Below, piece by piece: positions 1 through 12,301 of a stretch of 64,000 nucleotides of DNA (positions are counted from its first letter, which is position 1; each line of letters begins with the position of its first letter). The notes under the pieces are model-generated. The model saw nothing but the letters and a program-made list of their open reading frames with translations. It did not search any database and was not told the origin of the DNA. A program made the translations under genes and the position numbers. This DNA comes from Malus domestica (Eukaryota > Streptophyta > Magnoliopsida > Rosales > Rosaceae): positions 20,495,001 to 20,559,000 of the forward strand of contig NC_091674.1 of NCBI RefSeq assembly GCF_042453785.1. Direction: 5' to 3'.

Positions 1-274
1 TAGCCTCCTTTGTAGTTGATGGCTATCCAGGGGTCTTGGCTATTTTAACTGTTTTGTGCGGGTTTGGAGAGTAAGGATAATTTGGTAGACCATTAATCAA
101 ACCTTATGTGTAACTCAACTCGTTTTATCCATTATCTTTCTTTTATTAATATATATATATATATACACATACATACATATATATATATATATTGCCCTAT
201 CGGTAACCTCATTAATTTAGAACCAGTAAACTGTCATGACTCATGAGAAACACCACATATAGTATCAAGTTATT

Positions 275-910
275 GTTATGGAGCAAAAAATAACCCCAAA
301 AATTCAAAGGACGACGCGTGGACTTTTTCTCTACAAAGACATGAATGCCCTCATTAAATGGGTAATGCATACAAATATTCCTACGCGCAGCTCAACATCC
401 TGAAGGTCCAAGACTACTGCTCAAAACTCCCCTGCTCATGGCATGGAAAAGTCAAAGACATTAAAGATATGATTAATTACTAAATCTTATCTTTAATACA
501 TTCCCAATTGAAGACCAACTCCATCGAGTAAGGAATCCTTATCACAATCAACCATGAATGTTTCTATCATCATCTCAAGATATTATCTCCTAATTATTAT
601 CTTGAGAATATTCTTTCCTCATTCATTGACCAATAAGATGGCGTCACGGGTGGGGCAAAACCCTAACCCTATGACCAGCCTATCCTTGCTATAAATACCT
701 CAATCTCCACTAAATTTTGGTAAGCTCTTTGCTATGTATACAACCCTAAACACTCACTCTTTTAAAAGTTATTGAATTAGGCATTGGAGATCCATTGGGC
801 AAACCACCCACCTTGTTGGCTCATGAGGCTTTGGTCTATAATCAAAGGTGTTAATTATTTTGTAGGTACAAATTCGTCAAGATTAAAGACGGCATATTTT
901 TACTATCACA
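275..910 (+). mobile_element. Possible solo LTR (uncertain)
   Basis: No gene is visible in the first 2 kb. An AT/AC microsatellite lies at about 150-193. The stretch from about 275 starts with TGTTATGG and has a promoter-like core: a CTATAAATACC box near 690, followed by a C/T-rich transcribed-like part. It ends near TACTATCACA. This is the structure of an LTR, but I found no convincing target duplication and no internal region, so the ends are guesses. The rest, to 2020, is unremarkable AT-rich sequence that includes the 3' flank of the S6 gene. Confidence 0.3.
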
Positions 911-2020
911 ATTGCGATCCACATATCGTATTAAAACGTTGAAATTTGAGCTAGTGTCGTTGTCCTTTTAATTAATTAAGATAATCCCATCACCAGAGTA
1001 ACTTATAACTCAAGCAGTTAAGATGATTTATTTTGCACACAAAGTACTCAGTTGAATTCATTCCTCCTCGATATCGCCTTGTTATTTGTTGAGAAGTTGA
1101 TATCGCTTGTATAAAGAAAAAGCTACTAGCTATATCTTATTTCACACAGTTTGTTCTTACTGAGTAAAGTGTTCCTACTTTATTTCCGAGTAATCCTTTA
1201 GCACCCATGGAATCTCTGCATCTAGATAATTAAAAGAATGTGTCCAATTCGGCTACCATTAGGCGGCGGCTTGTGAGTTATGGCTGTATCATCGTGCTTT
1301 GCTTAATCATCACTTACAAAAAGGCAGACACCATAAACAAAGATGATTGAAGGCAAAGGTGTGTTTTAATTAGTGCTATCCAAGAACAAGTTTATGCATT
1401 TGATTAAATTAAATAAGACAATTAAATATGGACTTGGTTCATTTTTGGTCAAAAAAGCAAACCCCCACCATTGAGATTGCGCATTCTGCTGTGCTAAAAG
1501 CCTAAAAGATAATTTGAGCAATGCGATGAACCTACGACAGAACAAATACGTGTATCCTATTCATTCCACAAGTCTACATCCAGGTTGCACCAACAAAGTG
1601 GGGATTCAGCGCATTAGCAGACCTGGACTTTTGCCTCTGCACTCGAATTTGAATTCACCTCTGCACCCATCATGATTCTCCTCTTGAAATCATCCGTAAT
1701 AGGGATGTATACGGTCCATTGACGTAGTTTAATTCGCCTTGGCGCAAAGCACATAGGAAGCTAACCTTATCTCTGCCAGCAACTGGCCTTTTTATCTAAT
1801 CTGTATTCGAATCGAAGAAAAAAGGTTTGAAGTTTCATTCTTCCATTCGAGTTTCTGCTACAAATTTCACTCTGGAAACTGCATATTTTTCCTTTGGCCG
1901 TTAATTCAAATATGTTACAAAGGAACGAATGGGCAGTTCAGAACATCCGAAATTACATTGTACACGCAACTTTTTCTTTCCTGCCTTCCTCTAAGAGATG
2001 GACAAAAGATTCAAACTAAA

Positions 2021-3955
2021 CTAGTACTTCCTCTTCCTTATTTTGAAGCTCATCGATCGGATGACATTATCGTCGGCTTTGAGATTTGCTTCAAGAACTT
2101 CGAGAGAGTCGGGTTTTGTGAAGTAGGTAAAGAGGAGGTAGATACCATCCAGGTAAGTGTTAGACTCTCCGGCTTTGTTTTTCTTCTGGATGCCATACGC
2201 TAGAGGAATTACCCCTCTGTTGAAGACCTCCACATACATGCCACCCCCGGCTATTAGCAACTGCAAAAACATGGATCATCAGAATAAAACCTTGTAACCA
2301 ACTACACTGTTTTATAACCTGAGCAGGAAACGTAATGCTGCTTAAAGTAAATTGCATGTGTCAAAATTCATCTTATTTCAAATAAGCTCTTACACGGTTA
2401 TCACAGCCATGACGCAATCGTACATGTATAGCTATGTCTAAAAGCCTAGACCAGTCCAACACTAAGACACCACACTTAAGTCATCATGAGATCAACAGGA
2501 AGTCCACAGCCTAGTTCTCCGTATCTTCGTAGCTAAAAATAAGGCATAAAATGCATGACTAGAAATCAGAGGGGTAAAATAACGCATGACAAGATATAAT
2601 CTGGCATTTCTTGATATTACGGGAATTACTGGGTGACAATCACAATATATCAGGTTTGCCCGTAGTACCCAACTTTCCCACCATTTAAAAAAATTAAGAA
2701 AACAAGGGCATAGCTCGTGTAGTATTGCACATTCTCATTGTGACTGATTGCTCACTGTACTAATTCATTGCACATCCAAACAAACACAGCATACAATTCA
2801 AATAACAACTATTACTTCTCCATCGAAAACAACCACGGTTAACAGACTAATACGTATATGATGATAATAAAAGATACAAGTTTACCACTATTCCCGAAAG
2901 GTTTAAGCTATTAGGATATGGTTATTTCCAAATTCTAATAACGCCTCCCATGTGTAGAAAGTCAAATTTGGGATCTCCTGCTTTGGTATCATGATAAACC
3001 AACAACTACTTCTATCTTGTAATCCATGACGTGAACTTATATCTTCGACTAGATTATAAAAGATGTCCGAAAGATCCAGAAGAACCATATGAGTACTTCT
3101 CAATATACACAATTGGGGACCTAAAGACAGTTTTTCAGAGGAAAGTTTCTCTTATGCATATTAAATCAGCAGATGTACTGCAAACTTACCTACATTATGA
3201 GGACTCAAAAATCATTAGATTAGTAGTATCTTCGACATATCGCTCTAATAGCGAAAAGCGTTTCGCACTGCAAATGCAAAGTAAACTTTTCAAAACTAAA
3301 CATCTCTGAAGGTCCTAACTCACTAAGAAATAAATGCATCAAATACTATCCGCCAATTGCCATTATATTATATGTATCAATTCAACCAAAAATTCCAACT
3401 TTGTTCACTAATTTTTCTTATCTTTTCCTCAAATTTTCTCATCCGCCAAACAGATTACAAGCCAAAATTGAAACAAATGGATAAAACCCACTAATATTAA
3501 GAGCCAAAGAAATCAAATTTACTTCACCAAAATAAAAAGGCAACAGAATTTGGAAAAAAAAAAAAAAATGAAATTCCTTTTACCTCCTCGTACTTCTGGG
3601 TAAGAGTAAGTCTTTCATCCTCGGACATGTCGGGTCTGAGCACCGCCATGGTCTCGTACTGTCGGAGCCCCGGTGGGCACGGGGGCTCCTCCTTCTCCTC
3701 CACGGCGGTCAAGCCCGACCCGGGCGGGGAAGTCGGGTCGTCCTCCGACTGGAACCCGCCCTCGAAAAACGAGCCCGAGAACTCCAGGGACTGGACATTG
3801 GCGGTTAGGCGCGAACTGGGATTCGGTCCGGTTCGGTTAAAGCGAGGGAAGAAGACGGTTTGAGGTAGAGATGGGATTTGGGAAATTGTTTTGGGGCAAA
3901 ACGGGAAATTTGAAGAAGGGGTAAGAGATGAAATGAGGGAAGAAGTGGAAGCCAT
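2021..3955 (-). CDS. PRPS6: Plastid 30S ribosomal protein S6 (bS6c), two exons
   Basis: Structural protein of the small subunit of the chloroplast ribosome; bS6 binds 16S rRNA in the platform with S18. Two exons, complement(join(2021..2260,3584..3955)), encode 203 residues. Exon 1 gives a Ser/Pro/Phe-rich N-terminus typical of a chloroplast transit peptide (about residues 1-65), then an acidic linker and the S6 start (YETMAVLRPDMSEDERL). Exon 2 continues with GGGMYVEVFNRGVIPLAY and ends in the basic tail KIRKRKY. The join is in phase after QKYEE, with a GTAAAA donor and TTGCAG acceptor; other ORFs inside the 1.3-kb intron are shadows. It is transcribed away from RPN12a, with about 1.07 kb between the two start codons, so they share an intergenic promoter region. 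Nothing looks broken. Confidence 0.93.
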
Positions 3956-4298
3956 TGCTGGAACCTCTGTTTGGAACAGAAGAAAGCTTTTGGGTCAGTC
4001 CTAGGTGGATATTGATAAGGGACTAGAGGAGATGACAGTGGTGAATGAAACGACGGGTCGTGTATATGTTGCGTTTTACCGTAGGTCGTAATATAATTTG
4101 ACGGGTTGACAATTCGGACATGTGGACCAAATATTACAATTGGTTAGCAATAAACTAGCATTAATTCGATTCAAATTTATGAGAAAGGAACTTAAAAATT
4201 TTCACTTACACATGAAGAAAAATACTATTACTTACTTACAAATAAAGAAAAATATTATTAAACCAGAATAATAAGTGGTGGTAATCCTCACACTCTTA

Positions 4299-4497
4299 GA
4301 GCAATTCCACCCATGGAGCCCTCCTTCCTGGCAATCCACTATTCAATCCACCATATTAAACAGTAACTGCCTTAAATGAATAGTAACTACCATTAATGAA
4401 CAGTAATTGCCATTTACATCTCCACCCTTGGAACCCTCTCCCCTGGTAATAAGCAATTAAAATAATAGTTGTTTTTGTTTGTTTAAATAATAAAAAA

Positions 4498-4530
<33 letters not shown>

Positions 4531-4707
4531 CACAAAAAAAATAAAAAATTGCAAAGCCCTCATGCCACAGGCCCGTCGACTCCCCACCCCCCCTTCGCTC
4601 AGGCTCCCACCGTCGCTCGGCCTCCACACGGCTGGACATCTCTCCACCGGGCCTCCGGCCCTTCTTCTCCACTGTCCCCCGAGCAACCCACATGGGTGGA
4701 GTTGCTC
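4299..4707. mobile_element. Tourist-like MITE in the shared promoter region
   Basis: A 409-bp element has inverted ends GAGCAATTCCACCCATG and CATGGGTGGAGTTGCTC, each flanked by TTA (4296-4298 and 4708-4710). The 3-bp TTA duplication and the GAGCAA..CC termini fit PIF/Harbinger-derived (Tourist) MITEs. A CT microsatellite (about 4505-4529) and a GC-rich core (4560-4690) lie inside. It occupies the space between the divergent S6 and RPN12a genes. Confidence 0.75.
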
Positions 4708-5024
4708 TTAACACAATTGGAATACGAATAATAATCATTCAGCTAATGTTTCATTAATGAAATCATAATTCTTGATTTTTTTTTTCTGATAAATACTATT
4801 AATTTATTGTTTAGCGGGTATATTCGAAAACGGCCCATTACCACCCCGGCACATGAAATCAAACCTGCAGGCCCAAGACCAGCCCATATTGAAGCCCAAT
4901 AAAATTCTATTTTCTTCTTGTAAAGGAAGCAAAGAGCGAACATAAACTCAGAGAAGCAAAAAAGCAAAAGTAATCGGAGGAAGAAGAAGACGACGAGGCA
5001 AGCAACCGCAGGAACACGAGAGAG

Positions 5025-8014
5025 ATGGATCCGAAGTTCACAGAGATCGCACAGCTCTTCGAGCGATTCAAAGCTGCATTCGTACGGAGCGATTTCGATA
5101 CCTGCTCCAATTTCCTCTCCCAGCTCAAGGTAACTCACCAATCCTCAAAAACCCTAATTTTCAATCCCCAATTCGAGATTATCAGCTGCTTATTCACATG
5201 ATTTAGTAATATTTTTATGTCGTTTCACTGCTTAGTGCTAAAGTATGATTCTTGTGTGTTAGTGCTGAAGTATGATTCTTGTGTGTTAGTGCTAAAGTAT
5301 GATTCTTGTTTGTTGCCCCGATGTGATTAGGTTTTTGGGTCAGTAAGAGTAATGCGATTGTCGTTTTGATTTTCTTCCTTTGAAATATTTTATAATTAGA
5401 TTTTGGGTATTGGTGAATTGAATTTACAAGATTTCGAGATTTCGAGTTGTCGCAAGTATTTGGTTGTTAAGCTGCTAGGGAGTGAAATGCCACTCAAAGA
5501 CGTTAGTTCGGAGGATTTATTGACTGGTTTTTATGTGAAGATGTATGGAATTAAGTTGTTGTTGTATGTGGATTGAGTTGTATCGGTTGTGTTTTCAGGT
5601 TAAGCTGACTGAATTAGGAAGCCTACCGCCGTTGTTTCAAGACACACCTAATGCTGTCAAGGAATTAACATTAGCTAGTAATGTTCTTCATCCAAATCTA
5701 TTGCTTCTATTTTCCTGTTCGTGTAGTTCCAAACTAATTAGTGAATGCGCCAGAAACAAAAATTATGCTTTTATAGTTCATTTTGCTACCTACTTATGTG
5801 GCTACGAAAGAGTGTGCTAGTTTAACATTGTTCATTGGTGTAGTCACCTTCATTATCTTAACCCAACTACCTCCTCAATTTCATGTTTCAAAACTGTCAG
5901 GGGATATATATGAGCATGCTGTTGTTCTTAGTGTTAAGATTGAGGATCAAGATGCATTTGAAAGGGATTTCTTTCAGTTGAAGTCTTATTACGTAGATGC
6001 TCGGTAAGTTATCATCCCCTTAAGCTAACTATGAAGTTGCATTCTGTCTATGCGGTTATAGCTTTGTTTATCTTATACCAATTACTCGGTCTTTTTTTCT
6101 AAACAGAAATAAATGTTTGTTTAGAAAGATTGTTAATGAATTTTACTTTTCTTATGGAGTAGAGATCGTCTTCCACCATCCCCTCAAGAGTACCCAATTT
6201 TAGGTCTCAACCTGTTGAGACTCCTTGTCCAGAATAGAATTGCTGAGTTCCACACTGAACTGGAACTTCTTTCATCTGCTGCTTTGGAGAACCCTTGCAT
6301 TAAGCATGCTGTGGAGCTAGAGCAATCTTTCATGGAGGGGGCTTACAACCGTGTGTTGAGCGCTCGTCAGACAGTACCACACGAGACTTATGTTTATTTC
6401 ATGGATCTCCTGGCTAAAACAGTCAGGTAATTTGTTTTACTTAGTAATTATTATGTTTAAATAATTGCAAAAGTTCTTCAAACTTGTGACAAGAAATGCT
6501 AATATCTGGAAGTTGGGAATGTATTTTCTTTGGAATGTTCCATCATTGTCCGTGGCTCATAGGAATATGTGAATGATTTGAGCCCGTCATCTTCCTGTTA
6601 TTGAACTTATTGTGTAGTTAGCTATTTAGATGATATGTTACAATGTACAATTAAAATGTCTTTGCGGATTTCTAGTTGGTTGATCTCTTCTGTCACTTTT
6701 AGGGATGAGTTAGCCGGATGCAGCGAGAAGGCGTATGATTTTCTCTCTATTAAGGATGCCCGTCAAATGTTGCTGTTTCCTTCTGACCGTGAACTTTTGG
6801 CATATGTCAGTGAGGTACGTCGCGTGTAACATGTTATTTTCCTTTTTCATAAAAAGTCCAAATTGACTGAACTTCTTAAGAATAATTGATCTTCTGTTTT
6901 TGAAATCACGTAAAATGCCTACCGCTATCTGGCAGAAAGTTAAAAATGCATATCCTTGCAAATCATGAGTGGGAAAGGCACCTGTTTGACATGTAACTTT
7001 CCAATGATTTAAATTGATCGAGCCCCTTATTCCCAAGTAAAAGACTGAATGGAAACCTTACCCAAGGCTTGGCCATGGGCTTCATGGGTAGACCTGGCAT
7101 TTTGGACCCGACCCGTTAACCCGACCCGACCCGTTAATATTAGTATTTGGATGGATGCTTAACGGGTTGGGTCACTAACGGGTCAACCCGTTAACAACCC
7201 GTTAAATAATGGGTCACTTTGGGTCAACCCGTTAGCACCCTTTAGTTGAGGATGTTTTAGTAATTTCAATAAGGTCTTAACAACAAAATATAAACTCTAT
7301 GCAAAAAATAATAATAATAATAATTGTTAACAGGTGAAACGGGTGACCCTTTAGCTTAACGAGTTGGGTTTGGGTGATCAGTTAGCTTAACAGGTTGGGT
7401 TTGGGTGACCCGTTAACTTAACGGGTCGGATTGAACCTGATCCAAACCCAATAAACCCGACCCGTTTACAAGTCTATTCATGGGCTTCAACTTCTGAGTA
7501 TAAAATCAAAATATAAACTATATACACAGCATCAAGGCACTACTGCTTATGCTCCACCTGCTCTAGTAACACGATCATTTCCCCATATTACCGATTGGTT
7601 TTATGGTGGAACCTCAACTTTATGGTATTAGAGCCAGGTTGTCCCATGTGTGAAGTCAAATGACAACATGCGCTTCACGTCATCCCGTTGTGTTGTCCAC
7701 GTGTTAGGCTTGAGAATTGGCCACACGTGAGGTGGCGTGTTGACAATGAATCCCACATCGATGGTAGGAGGGACCTTGCATGAGCTTATAAGTAAGTTGG
7801 GCTACTCCTCATATTGCCAATTAGTTTTATGTTTGGTTCTACAAATTTATAAGACTTTGTTCCGTGGATACAGGATCATCCTGAGTGGGAAGTGAAGAAT
7901 GATGCGGTCTATTTCCAGAAGGCAAAGGAGTCTGCACCTTGCAAAGAGATACCTTCTTTACAACTCATCAACCAAACTCTCAGCTACGCAAGAGAGTTGG
8001 AGCGGATTGTCTAA
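5025..8014 (+). CDS. RPN12A: 26S proteasome regulatory subunit RPN12a (PSMD8 homologue)
   Basis: Non-ATPase subunit of the 19S lid, needed for lid-base assembly and degradation of ubiquitylated proteins in cytosol and nucleus. Six exons, 5025..5129, 5599..5677, 5901..6003, 6163..6426, 6703..6814 and 7874..8014, join in phase to 267 residues, a full-length match for the plant family. Recognisable blocks are the N-terminal MDPKFTEIAQLFERFKAAF, the helical repeat/PCI-type region with RDRLPPSPQEYPILGLNLL, and the C-terminal LINQTLSYARELERIV. All splice sites are GT-AG and several codons are split consistently (AGG at exons 2/3, CGA at 3/4). The last intron, about 1.06 kb, has been enlarged by at least one transposon. 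No damage is seen. Confidence 0.95.
5233..5313 (+). repeat. 27-bp minisatellite, three units, RPN12A intron 1
   Basis: Three near-identical 27-bp units, each beginning TTAGTGCT(A/G)AAGTATG, are in tandem. They differ by one A/G change in the second unit and by the end of the third. Confidence 0.85.
7089..7476. mobile_element. hAT-type MITE in RPN12A intron 5
   Basis: A 388-bp element has imperfect inverted ends (TAGACCTGGCATTTTGG at the left; the right end reads TAGACTTGTAAACGGG on the other strand) and many ACCCGACCCG/CGGGTTGGGT subterminal repeats. It is flanked by a perfect 8-bp duplication TTCATGGG at 7081-7088 and 7477-7484. An 8-bp duplication is the hAT-superfamily signature. It lies between donor 6815 and acceptor 7873 and so should be spliced out. 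Confidence 0.88.
7575..7840. mobile_element. Unclassified transposon-like remnant in the same intron
   Basis: A segment bounded by two related stretches (about 7584-7605 and 7812-7835, both reading CATATT(A/G)CC(G/A)ATT(G/A)GTTTTATG) contains TGGTATTAGAGCC and a TCCCACATCG motif commonly seen in plant retroelement debris. No clean ends or coding capacity. Confidence 0.3.
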
Positions 8015-8734
8015 AAGAGCTGCTACCGCATTCTGGTTGTTTGTTTTGTGATTCACAACTGTTGCTCAAACTGTCACTTCCAAAATTTCTTCTCAATTTT
8101 AGAACCGAGCCCAAAACTGTGTGTACTATTGTATTTTAGTTTGACCACTTTGGGTGGCAATATTTTTCAGATTTTATGTTCTTGCAATTTCATTAATCAG
8201 AAAGGTTGCTTTACCTTTAGAATGGTGCTATTGACACACTTTTTTACTTTCTATACACCTCTCATAATTTTTGGTTATCAAATCAAATGATAGAAATTAA
8301 GAGGAGGTGCATGAAAGATAAAAAGAGGCGAATAGCAACACCCTGCTTTTAATTACAAATCTGTCTGCTTGAGTTAAACGTCACTCAAAAAAATGTCTAG
8401 TATAATGCGTTGTGGGATGATTCTTAGGTGAGACTGCCCTGCTATCCGTACCCCGAAAGTTTCATATCTCACAGGCTAGTAATTGTACTTTTTATGCGTT
8501 TGAGTTTGAATCAATCTTTTTACCAAGATATCATCTATATCAAAAAGCCTAGCTAATGCAAATTAATGATTAATGGTGGTTTACAAGTGGCCATCAGTCC
8601 TATTTGTAATGTCAAATAAATCCAATTCCAACGTCTAATTGGAATCCCCAACTGCCATACAATAAAAATATCTTGTTGGCATTCCCTACCATATTTAGCC
8701 TTTCTACCAAATTAATTGCAATTTCTTGTCACTT

Positions 8735-8898
8735 AGTACTACGGTCTGATGGTATTTATTTTCACTTGTAAATGAGAGGTCTTAAGTTCAATTCTCGCCA
8801 GAGTGGCGAGTTTGAACAATATTATTGCTAGTTTATTGTAAGACTAAGCCTACTCTCTTTCTCTTACTTTAGTTAATATCGTTTGTTAAAAAAAAATT
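8735..8898 (+). mobile_element. tRNA-derived SINE, copy 1
   Basis: The element starts AGTACTACGGTCTGATGG (A-box-like), then AAGTTCAATTCTCGCC (B-box-like), and ends in an A run. CAATTTCTTG occurs just outside both ends (8719-8728 and 8900-8909), followed by similar bases, giving a target duplication of roughly 15 bp as expected for a SINE. Related copies are at 46.02 and 46.5 kb. The rest of 8015-9700 holds the RPN12A 3' end and AT-rich sequence in which I see nothing else. Confidence 0.65.
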
Positions 8899-9748
8899 AC
8901 AATTTCTTGACTTTAATTTTCCCCATGATCCATCACTTTCTATAAGTCAAGAAATTGGTATCATCATAAAGGGGGAGGGCAAAGTAGTTGGGTCGAAAGG
9001 TAAGACATGATAAAATTGAACCACTGGATTAAATGTGTGATGAACAAAAATTGCATCTTCTATTTACACTCACACTCAACTTTCTTCAGCCAAGCAAGCC
9101 ATGCACTGTAATCATTCCACCCTTGATGTAAGTTGAGATCAGATTTAAGATTCACCCTATTCCCATCAATTTTGGGGTCCCACGTTTCACCTTAATCGAA
9201 CCGCCATGCGGACGACAAGTGACTCGTTTTAATTGACTTATTAGGCTTTTCTTTGTCCTATTTTTCAAAGAATTCTTAAAGGAACCCGTTACGTGCAAAT
9301 AAGTTTTCAATATAATTATCACACTGTTACGTAATGTTACCAATCTACTGATATTATAACATGTGGACATGTTTACCCTGTGTTCTTGATCAACTATATT
9401 ATCCACTTGTATTAACAACACACTCTGCTGGTGTTACAAGTAATTTAACAACAAATAATTAGTAGCCTAGTTGTTGATATTTTGCTTTGAAAATTTAGTA
9501 GTAATTTGTCGATTTCCTAATAAAACCACAAACGGAAGTTTCTCACTCACTTTTTTCTTGAGTGGAATGTCGGCATCTTCTATTCTATATTCTGAGAGTT
9601 TCTTGTCAACAGAGACATACTTTTCCATGAAACAAAAACCAATTAGCTTTCTTTTGCTCTTCTCAATAATTGGATACTTATTCAGACTACTCAAGTTTTA
9701 GCAACAAGTGCGTTTTGGATTGCAGTTTCTGCGCAGTGAGCTTACTTT

Positions 9749-9985
9749 TCATCTGAATTTTCTGTCGCCAGAACAACTTGAATTTCATAGACTCATGGGG
9801 TTTTTTGGCTTTCAGCTATAATTATATCAGAAGTTATATAATATATATATATATATGTGTGTGTGTGTGTTGGGTTTTTTTTGCTTTCATCTGAATTTTC
9901 TGTTGCCAGAACAACTTTAATTTCATAGATTCATGGGATTTTTTTGCTTTCAGCTATAATTATATCAGAAGCTATATATATGTGT
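9749..9985 (+). repeat. Tandem duplication in the ABI-like gene leader
   Basis: About 95 bp starting TCATCTGAATTTTCTGT(C/T)GCC is present twice (about 9749-9840 and 9888-9975), separated by an (AT)n(GT)n microsatellite. Each copy ends in a T-rich tract and GCTTTCAG, which looks like a 3' splice site. The second copy ends about 25 bp before the ATG at 10000. Confidence 0.8.
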
Positions 9986-9999
9986 TGTAGGTGGAAAAA

Positions 10000-11959
10000 A
10001 TGCAGATTGTGAATTCTTCCTCTTCAGTTGCTTCTCCTCCTCGACAGAAAGCTTCCCACCATGATGATGAACTCTTCATGCAGCAGAGAGTGCTCTTTTC
10101 AGAGAACCTCAATGTCTCTGTGTGCTTTTTTTTTCACCTATAAATTTGATCATTTTTCTTATTGATTTTAGAGTTGTTAAATGTTATGGCAATTTGCTCA
10201 GCAGGAACTGAAGAATCTGAGGAAACAGTTGTACTCAGCAGCTGAATATTTCGAAATATCTTACAGAAAAGAGGACCAACAACAATTGTGAGTTGAAGAC
10301 TTGTTTTTCCCAGGGAAGTGATTTTTGCAATCCCCTTTTCTCCCCTGCACTCATTTATTTCTAGCGCTCGAATTGAATGAATCATAAACAAGGGGAGTGC
10401 AAAAGGAGAAAACGGAAGTGTGAAAATCACTGCCCTTTTTCTAACTAGCTCTTTCCTGTAGTGTACTTAGGTTTCGAATCTTTAATTGTTGTTTCGATAT
10501 TTTCTTTTTTTTTCTTCGGGTAGAGTGGTGGAGACTTTGAAAGATTATGTGATGAAGGCAGTTATCAACACTGTGGATCACTTAGGTTCAATGGCATATA
10601 AGGTCAACGTATTTTTGGATGACAAAGTCGACGAAGTTTCAGAAACTGAGCTCAGGATGTCTTGCATTCAACAGGTATGGCATTTTACTCCTTAGGAGTT
10701 GGAACATTTTTCCTCTGTTTAACTTTGACAAATTCTAAGCATTTTTGTGGCAATCACAGCGACTGAGAACGTGTGAAGATTTCATCGGTCAAGGGGGCGT
10801 CTCCAAACATTCGCTAGCCATAAGCTTTCCGATGCACCATAGGCGATATACCTTGCCAGGCAAGTATCCTTTTATAGTTCTATGAAGTTTCTTTTTTTGT
10901 TTTGGTTGACTACTATTTGAAGTTTCCTTCGTATTACGCTGCATTCTTAATTTGAGAGTTACTATGTGTTCAGTTGGGGCAGCCATGGATGCTGTCGGCC
11001 AGTCTGCCTTGGCATATCGAAGCGCTGCCAAAGAGGATTTCTTTGAGGTTAAATCTGGTATTCATTCCATCCTTACATGTTGGTAGTTTTCTTTGTAGTT
11101 ATTACGAGAAAGATAATAGAATTCGAGACTGCGGCCTCATTTCTTAGCTATCCGATTTGCTCGATTAACACCCGAAAAGGTTTAAATTACTGGGAAAAAT
11201 CTGATAATTTGTTTGTGTGAATATTTTTCTGAAGCAACGAGGAATACTTCTCCAATTGTCAGGTACATCTTTTTAACGCTTTTTTTTCGTCTTTATTTTT
11301 TGATACAACGGATATTGGGAGAGAGGGGATTCAAACACAAAAACTCAGTGCATAGTGAATGCTCTTAATCGCGTGTGCTATATATTCTGATGCAGTGAAA
11401 AGTCTGCATTGCACTCTCCAGAATCTTCACCCGGAGCATTTCAGTTCCCAAGAATTGCATCCAAACATGGTTTGTGCAAAAGAAATTTTCTTCCATACAA
11501 ACAAATTACAACTGAAAATAATACGTTGGCGAGCTTTTCGTTGATCTTGCTATGTTTATATGCAATTTATTTATTTTAATTCTATACATAAACTCAGAGA
11601 AAAGAACAGTCTCGCCACACCGGTTTCCACTTCCACGTTGTGGTTCTCATGTGAAGAGATCAAGCACTCTGAACTCTTCTAGCAGCAAACAGAGGGTAAG
11701 GCACTTTTGAACTGCAGAATGTCAAATACAATCCAACACATATGATGATATTAAGAATATAACGTTCAAATTATATTCGCAGTACTCGTCAGAGCCCCGG
11801 ACCAGGAGATCAACGTCATTATCTCTTGATACCGAAAGAGCCAGGACAAGAGACACTGAGCAGCATTCGGGCAAAAATAAACGCTTCTATAAGGCCTTGC
11901 TTAGCTTCGGAAAGTCTAGGAAGGACACCATATTCTACAAATATTTGGATGAGAATTGA
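10000..11959 (+). CDS. ABI-like protein (ABIL2/3 type), SCAR/WAVE complex subunit
   Basis: Plant Abl-interactor homologues are subunits of the SCAR/WAVE complex that activates ARP2/3 actin nucleation. Nine exons (10000..10113, 10205..10287, 10524..10674, 10760..10859, 10974..11057, 11235..11262, 11396..11469, 11598..11695, 11783..11959) give 302 residues. The N-terminal coiled region contains LKNLRKQLYSAAEYFE and ETLKDYVMKAVINTVDHLG; MHHRRYTLP closes the conserved part. The middle is a Ser/Pro-rich variable region and the end is the conserved basic patch KALLSFGKSRKD...YKYLDEN, as in ABIL2/ABIL3. Every codon split at introns is consistent. Intron 4 appears to use a GC donor (CCAG/GCAAGT). Exon 2 could start 3 bases earlier; I chose 10205 because it keeps the family spacing. 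Confidence 0.88.
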
Positions 11960-12301
11960 GAGCACATAACAGAAGAGAGGTAGAAGCTTGTCCGAATTTT
12001 TGTTTAGTCTTTCCCGCTTGTATTGCTCGTGCTACAAATTTGTATATCGTTCCAAGTAAAGTGTAAGAACTGCTCAGTTTTCGAGTTTTTTTTTGCATTT
12101 CCGCAAGAGAGCAACAGAGTGAATAAAATCTTCCAATTCACAATTTACAAGCACTGGCCATTCGGCAATTGATTAGAGAAGATCTAGGGCTTTCTGGTGT
12201 CACTCTCGGCTCTTGCATGAGGCGATTAGATAGCTAACTCAGTCAGTAAACAAGGATCCACTATAAGTTATCACCGGAGATGAAAGAACATTTCCCGGAA
12301 G

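Noticed and set aside
3627-3863. Plus-strand open frame opposite S6 exon 1
   Set aside because: Antisense shadow of the GC-rich transit-peptide exon; no family resemblance.
4457-4738. 93-residue minus-strand frame
   Set aside because: Lies within the MITE and its CT microsatellite.
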